Source of the DNA: Sporomusaceae bacterium
GTDB taxonomy: Bacteria > Bacillota_C > Negativicutes > Sporomusales_B > UBA7701
NCBI GenBank assembly: GCA_022839045.1
Contig: JALHDI010000083.1
Coordinates: 1-15,269 of the forward strand
Direction of reading: 5' to 3'
Length of the DNA: 15,269 bases
Each line of letters starts with the position of its first letter. Position 1 is the stretch's first letter. The notes under the pieces were generated by a model. It ran no database searches and was not told where the DNA came from. It worked only from the letters and a program-made list of their open reading frames with translations. Position numbers and translations under genes: made by a program. Below, piece by piece: positions 12,567-15,269 of the stretch.

Positions 12567-13112
12567 TTATTTCGGCCGCAGGCGTCCTTCGGCGGCAAGA
12601 AGCCGGCTGTATATCTGGTAATCGCGGGCCGAGTAAAGGACGAAGCGGACTTCGGCCAGCGGGTATGGCGTGAGGGCGTCCAAGACGGCGGCGATGGCGA
12701 CGGGCGCGGCGGCCTCGATGGGGTAGCGGTAGGCGCCGGTGCTGATGGAGGGGAAGGCCAGCGTGCGGAGGCCGTGCCCGTGGGCGAGCCGCAGGCTGTT
12801 CGTGTAGCAGGCGGCGAGCAGTTCGGGGTCGGACGGACGGCCGCCGTAGACCGGGCCGACGGTGTGGATGACGTAGCGGGCGGCGAGTTCCCCGCCGCCG
12901 GTGATGACGGCCTGGCCGGCCGGGCAGCCTCCCTGGCGGGCCCGGATGGCGTCGAGCTCGCGCATGATGGCCGGGCCGCCCCGGGCGTGGATGGCGCCGT
13001 CGACGCCGCCGGCCAGACGGCTGTTGGCGGCGTTCACGATGCCGTCGGCGTCCTGGAGGGTGATGTCGCCGACGAGGGCGGTGATGAGCGTGTCGCGGAA
13101 CGTGGCGTTCAT
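12567..13112 (-). CDS. Macro-domain protein (O-acetyl-ADP-ribose deacetylase-like)
   Basis: This 181-residue macro domain resembles YmdB and MacroD enzymes that hydrolyse O-acetyl-ADP-ribose or remove mono-ADP-ribose. GDITLQDADGIVNAANSRLA at residues 15-34 contains the GDIT and NAAN adenosine-binding motifs. GGVDGAIHARGG at 35-46 holds the catalytic Asp/Gly loop, and FPSISTGAYRYP at 120-131 is the phosphate loop. VIHTVGPVYGG fits the family too. All key residues of the active class are present. The start ATG overlaps the stop of the AbrB-family gene as ATGA, so the two are translationally coupled. A role for ADP-ribose chemistry in a sugar-acid operon is unusual, and no NAD-consuming sirtuin or ADP-ribosyl transferase is visible beside it. 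Confidence 0.9.
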   Translation of the reverse strand: MNATFRDTLITALVGDITLQDADGIVNAANSRLAGGVDGAIHARGGPAIMRELDAIRARQGGCPAGQAVITGGGELAARYVIHTVGPVYGGRPSDPELLAACYTNSLRLAHGHGLRTLAFPSISTGAYRYPIEAAAPVAIAAVLDALTPYPLAEVRFVLYSARDYQIYSRLLAAEGRLRPK

Positions 13113-14158
13113 GGCGATGATGTCCTCCCTTCCCCCAGCCAGCGGCGGAGGAAAATCGGCATTACGAGCAGGATGAAGAGCACGCGGAACAGGTTGTAGC
13201 CGACGACGACCGATACGTCGGCGCCGACGAGGATGGCGGTGAGGCCCATCTCGGCCATGCCGCCGGGGGCGGTGCTGAGGAAGGCGGTGGCGGGGCTGGC
13301 GGGGATGGCGGCGGCAAGGTAGTAGCCGATGAGCAGGGCTACGAGGAGGAGGACGACGATGTTGAGGAGGGTGGCGCCGAGTATTTTCCGCCAGCCGCCC
13401 AGTCCTGCGAGGTTGATGTTGCTGCCCATGTAGGCGCCGACGGCGATCTGGGCGACGGTGAGCAGGGGCTGGGGCACGGCGGGCGCGGGCAGGCCGGCGA
13501 CGACGAGCGGCGCGGTGGCGAGCACCGGCCCCAGAAGGTACGGGGTGGGGATCCTGAGGCGCACCGCCAGCAGGGCGCCGGCGACGACGGCGGCGACGAA
13601 CGGCAGGGCGGCCGCAGGGGCGGCCGCGGCGGCCCCGACTGGGGCGGCGGCTCCGGCGGCGCCCGCCGCGAGGCCGTGGATGGTCAGGAAGGGGACGGTG
13701 AAGACGACGGACAGCATCCTGAGCGTCTGCATGAGGGTGACGACGGCGACGTCGGCGCCGGCGATCTCCTCGCTGAGGACGACCATCTGCGACAGGCCGC
13801 CGGGGACGGTGGCGAGGACGGAGGTGGCGAGGGTGAGCCCGGTCTGGCGGTGGGTGAGATAGCCGGCCGCCAGGCTGGCGAGGATGAGTAGGGCGGTCAT
13901 GGCGAGCATGAGCGGCAGTTGGGAGAGGATGAAGAGGCCGACTTCGGCGGTGAAGGGGCGGCCCATGATGTAGCCGAGGACGAGGAGGCCGGTGTTCCTC
14001 AGCGCCAGCGGCCAGCAGACGGCGCTTGGCCTGAGCCGCCCGAGGAGGATGGTGGCGGCCAGGGGGCCGAGCAGCCAGGGGAGCGGGCTGCGGATGTGGA
14101 AGAACAACAGGCCGCCCGCGGCGGCGACCGCAAAGGTGGCGAGGATTTTTGTCAGCAT
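13109..14158 (-). CDS. AbrB-family membrane protein (COG3180-type permease)
   Basis: This is an inner-membrane protein of 349 residues with about ten hydrophobic segments. It belongs to the AbrB family (formerly 'putative ammonia monooxygenase'), which is now seen as transporter-like. An internal duplication is plain. PWLLGPLAATILLGRL in the first half matches PYLLGPVLATAPLVVAG in the second. TSVLATVPGGLSQMVVLSEE with GADVAVV and LRMLSVVFTVPFL matches FLSTAPGGMAEMGL with GADVSVV and FRVLFILLVMPIFL. The inner linker is strongly Ala-rich (AAGAAGAAAPVGAAAAAPAA). The ATG at 14158 has GGTGATCCA before it. It is the first gene of the catabolic operon, so it is the obvious candidate for uptake or efflux of the pathway substrate. 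This role is inference from position. Confidence 0.85.
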   Translation of the reverse strand: MLTKILATFAVAAAGGLLFFHIRSPLPWLLGPLAATILLGRLRPSAVCWPLALRNTGLLVLGYIMGRPFTAEVGLFILSQLPLMLAMTALLILASLAAGYLTHRQTGLTLATSVLATVPGGLSQMVVLSEEIAGADVAVVTLMQTLRMLSVVFTVPFLTIHGLAAGAAGAAAPVGAAAAAPAAALPFVAAVVAGALLAVRLRIPTPYLLGPVLATAPLVVAGLPAPAVPQPLLTVAQIAVGAYMGSNINLAGLGGWRKILGATLLNIVVLLLVALLIGYYLAAAIPASPATAFLSTAPGGMAEMGLTAILVGADVSVVVGYNLFRVLFILLVMPIFLRRWLGEGRTSSP

Positions 14159-14170
14159 TGGATCACCATG

Positions 14171-14195
14171 TATGTTTGCTTACATTATTGTGCGC
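14171..14195 (-). promoter_or_regulatory. Candidate operator before the AbrB-family gene
   Basis: GTTTGCTTACATT (14174-14186) differs by one base from GTTAGCTTACATT (10525-10537) in the kinase leader. ATGTTTGCTTACAT is itself an ATGT-n6-ACAT inverted repeat, and GTGCG lies close by at both sites. A shared regulator is likely. Confidence 0.45.
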
Positions 14196-14213
14196 TACTT
14201 TCTATCTATACTA

Positions 14214-14234
14214 TTTTGGCCCGCGGGCCCAAAA
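14214..14234. repeat. Palindrome-like GC-cored element
   Basis: TTTTGG and CCAAAA flank CCCGCGGGC. It lies between the HD-GYP terminator and the start region of the AbrB operon. It could be an operator or a terminator arm; the function is unknown. Confidence 0.35.
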
Positions 14235-14250
14235 CTCCTGCGCCGGAATA

Positions 14251-14284
14251 GGAAAAAAAGGAAAGGACGGCTCAATCGCCGTCC
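14251..14284 (-). terminator. Terminator of the HD-GYP gene, overlapping its stop
   Basis: On the minus strand GGACGGC-gattga-GCCGTCC is followed by TTTCC and seven Ts. The upstream arm and loop contain the end of the HD-GYP coding frame, so the stop codon lies in the hairpin. Confidence 0.75.
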
Positions 14285-14892
14285 ATACTGTACCCAAAAC
14301 GCTCTCTGATAAATTCGATGAACACCGCCGCTATCACCGGGTCGAACTGGCTGCCGGCGCCCCGCCAGATTTCGCGGACGCATTCGCCGAGGGGGACCGG
14401 CGTCCGGTAGCAGCGGGCGGCGGTCATGGCGTCGAAGGCGTCGCAGAGGGCCAGCATTCTGCTGAAGAGCGGGATTTCCTCTTTGGCGAGGCCGTCGGGG
14501 TAGCCGGTGCCGTCCCAGCGCTCGTGATGGTGTCGCATGATGCCGACGATGGGTTCCACCCCGGCGACCCCGGCCAGCATGGCGGCGCCGTCGGCGGCGT
14601 GGAGTTTCATTATTGTGAATTCTTCGGTGGTCAGGCGGCCGGGCTTGGTGAGGATGTTTTCCGGGGTCTTTATTTTGCCGACATCGTGCACGACGCCGAC
14701 CATGTAAGCAAGGTTGATTTCGTCTGAATCCATCCCCATCTGGCTGGCCAGTCCCGCCATGAGGTCGGCAACGTGTTCGGCGTGCATGGCGGTACTGGGG
14801 TCGCAGTAGTATATCTGGCGGCAGAAGTCTTCGATGGCTTCCATGTTGACCTGCTCGATGAGCGGACGGCCGGCCGGCTTGTTTCGCTTCAC
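14272..14892 (-). CDS. HD-GYP domain phosphodiesterase
   Basis: This 206-residue protein is essentially one HD-GYP domain, which hydrolyses cyclic di-GMP (or a related cyclic dinucleotide) with bound metal ions. The signatures are H37/H40 in AMHAEHVADL, H69-D70 in VVHDVGKI, K73, P77 and L81 in KTPENILTKPG, H98 in MKLHAADG, and HHHERWDGTGYPDGL at 121-135 with the GYP triad. LALCDAFDAMTAARCYR at 147-163 completes the metal site. All expected ligands seem present, so the enzyme is probably active. There is no receiver or sensor domain beyond a 20-residue N-terminal tail, so regulation must come from elsewhere. The GTG at 14892 follows AAAGGTGAAGAC. It ends in its own terminator, so it is separate from the catabolic operon. 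Confidence 0.9.
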   Translation of the reverse strand: MKRNKPAGRPLIEQVNMEAIEDFCRQIYYCDPSTAMHAEHVADLMAGLASQMGMDSDEINLAYMVGVVHDVGKIKTPENILTKPGRLTTEEFTIMKLHAADGAAMLAGVAGVEPIVGIMRHHHERWDGTGYPDGLAKEEIPLFSRMLALCDAFDAMTAARCYRTPVPLGECVREIWRGAGSQFDPVIAAVFIEFIRERFGYSMDGD

Positions 14893-15066
14893 GTCTTCAC
14901 CTTTCGTGCCGCGGCCCGCAAGCTGGTCGGGCTACGGGAATCGGTTACATAGTGAATGCGATTCAACATTTAGCTTGTTATTTCCTGCACATTTCGACAA
15001 AAATCTCCTTGGCCTTTTTGGGGGGTTGCGATACGCCCGGGCGCATATCATGTAGGGGAAGAGGTG

Positions 15067-15269
15067 ATGGCGGTGGCTTCGCAGGAAGCGGATGAGCTGG
15101 CGCTGCTGGCCGTCGCCGTGGCGCTGGCGCTGGCGCAGGGGAAAAAAGCGGAGGAGCTCGGCGTGCTGGCCGGCTTCACGACGGTGGTCGCCGATACCCT
15201 GGCTTTGCTGTCGGTGGTGCTGGCGGTCGAGGAGAACAAGGAGGCGGAAGGCAAGGCGAAGGAGGCGGC
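15067..15269 (+). CDS. Small Ala/Leu-rich protein, 3' end outside window
   Basis: The frame stays open from ATG at 15067 to the end of the window (67 residues). GGGGAAGAGG precedes the ATG. GTG at 15064 or, with GAGGTGAT as the binding site, GTG at 15073 are alternatives. The sequence begins MAVASQEADELALLAVAVAL and continues as hydrophobic or amphipathic helix. GKKAEELGVLAGFTTVVADT follows, then a second hydrophobic segment (LALLSVVLAVEE) and a Lys/Glu-rich tail (NKEAEGKAKEA). The tail looks like a coiled coil or charged helix. I do not recognise the family. Its pattern loosely resembles the 67-aa gene at 6856. Confidence 0.55.
   Translation, partial: MAVASQEADELALLAVAVALALAQGKKAEELGVLAGFTTVVADTLALLSVVLAVEENKEAEGKAKEA

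Noticed and set aside
11140..12621. Long plus-strand Gly/Asp/Val-rich frames opposite the UxaA and VOC genes
   Set aside because: Antisense shadows caused by GC-rich third positions; the minus-strand frames carry clear family motifs.
15020..15066. Promoter before the last gene (TTGCGA near a CGCCCGGGCG palindrome)
   Set aside because: No -10 at acceptable spacing could be found, so I do not call it.

Overview
The window looks like a high-GC, Gram-negative-type member of the Firmicutes, most plausibly Negativicutes (Sporomusaceae-like). The clues are strong AGGAGG-type ribosome binding sites, frequent GTG and TTG starts, a FeoB tail, an HD-GYP protein, an AbrB-family permease, compact GC-rich operons and Rho-independent terminators. 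This placement is an inference; no rRNA or marker gene is present.

Layout. (1) 1-1025: the 3' end of feoB and a small unknown gene, closed by a terminator. (2) 1026-4300: an accessory stretch. It holds a GC-rich structured non-coding block (1026-1361), then an AT-rich island. The island carries a lone HsdR_N-type PD-(D/E)XK nuclease, a relic of the thioredoxin-domain gene yyaL, a class I methyltransferase and the C-terminal relic of a probable serine recombinase. It is strewn with REP-like elements built around GGGGACGG and with a family of terminator-like hairpin repeats. (3) 4381-5469: an MscS-family mechanosensitive channel. (4) 5470-6087: non-coding, with another hairpin repeat and a polypyrimidine tract of about 215 bp. 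(5) 6088-7060: four very small genes (31-72 aa), two of them membrane peptides, with divergent promoters. (6) 7247-7942: an unknown gene and a stand-alone Smr-domain protein. (7) 7992-14158, minus strand: a catabolic cluster. It encodes an AbrB-family permease, a macro-domain protein, a VOC protein, a split UxaA-family dehydratase (large and small subunits), a DUF1537 four-carbon acid-sugar kinase, an SDR dehydrogenase and an unknown protein. (8) 14272-14892: an HD-GYP phosphodiesterase. (9) 15067-end: a small Ala/Leu-rich gene cut by the window.

The catabolic cluster probably imports and degrades a sugar acid or similar hydroxy acid: oxidation by the SDR, dehydration by the UxaA pair, phosphorylation by the DUF1537 kinase. 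The usual partners of DUF1537 kinases (PdxA2-like dehydrogenase, class II aldolase) are absent here, so the substrate and reaction order are open. Two transcription units in this cluster share a near-identical 13-mer (GTTWGCTTACATT) in their leader regions, which suggests co-regulation.

The best candidates for something undescribed are this kinase/UxaA/SDR/AbrB/macro-domain combination, the cluster of tiny genes, the structured non-coding block at 1026-1361 and the orphan REP family of the island.
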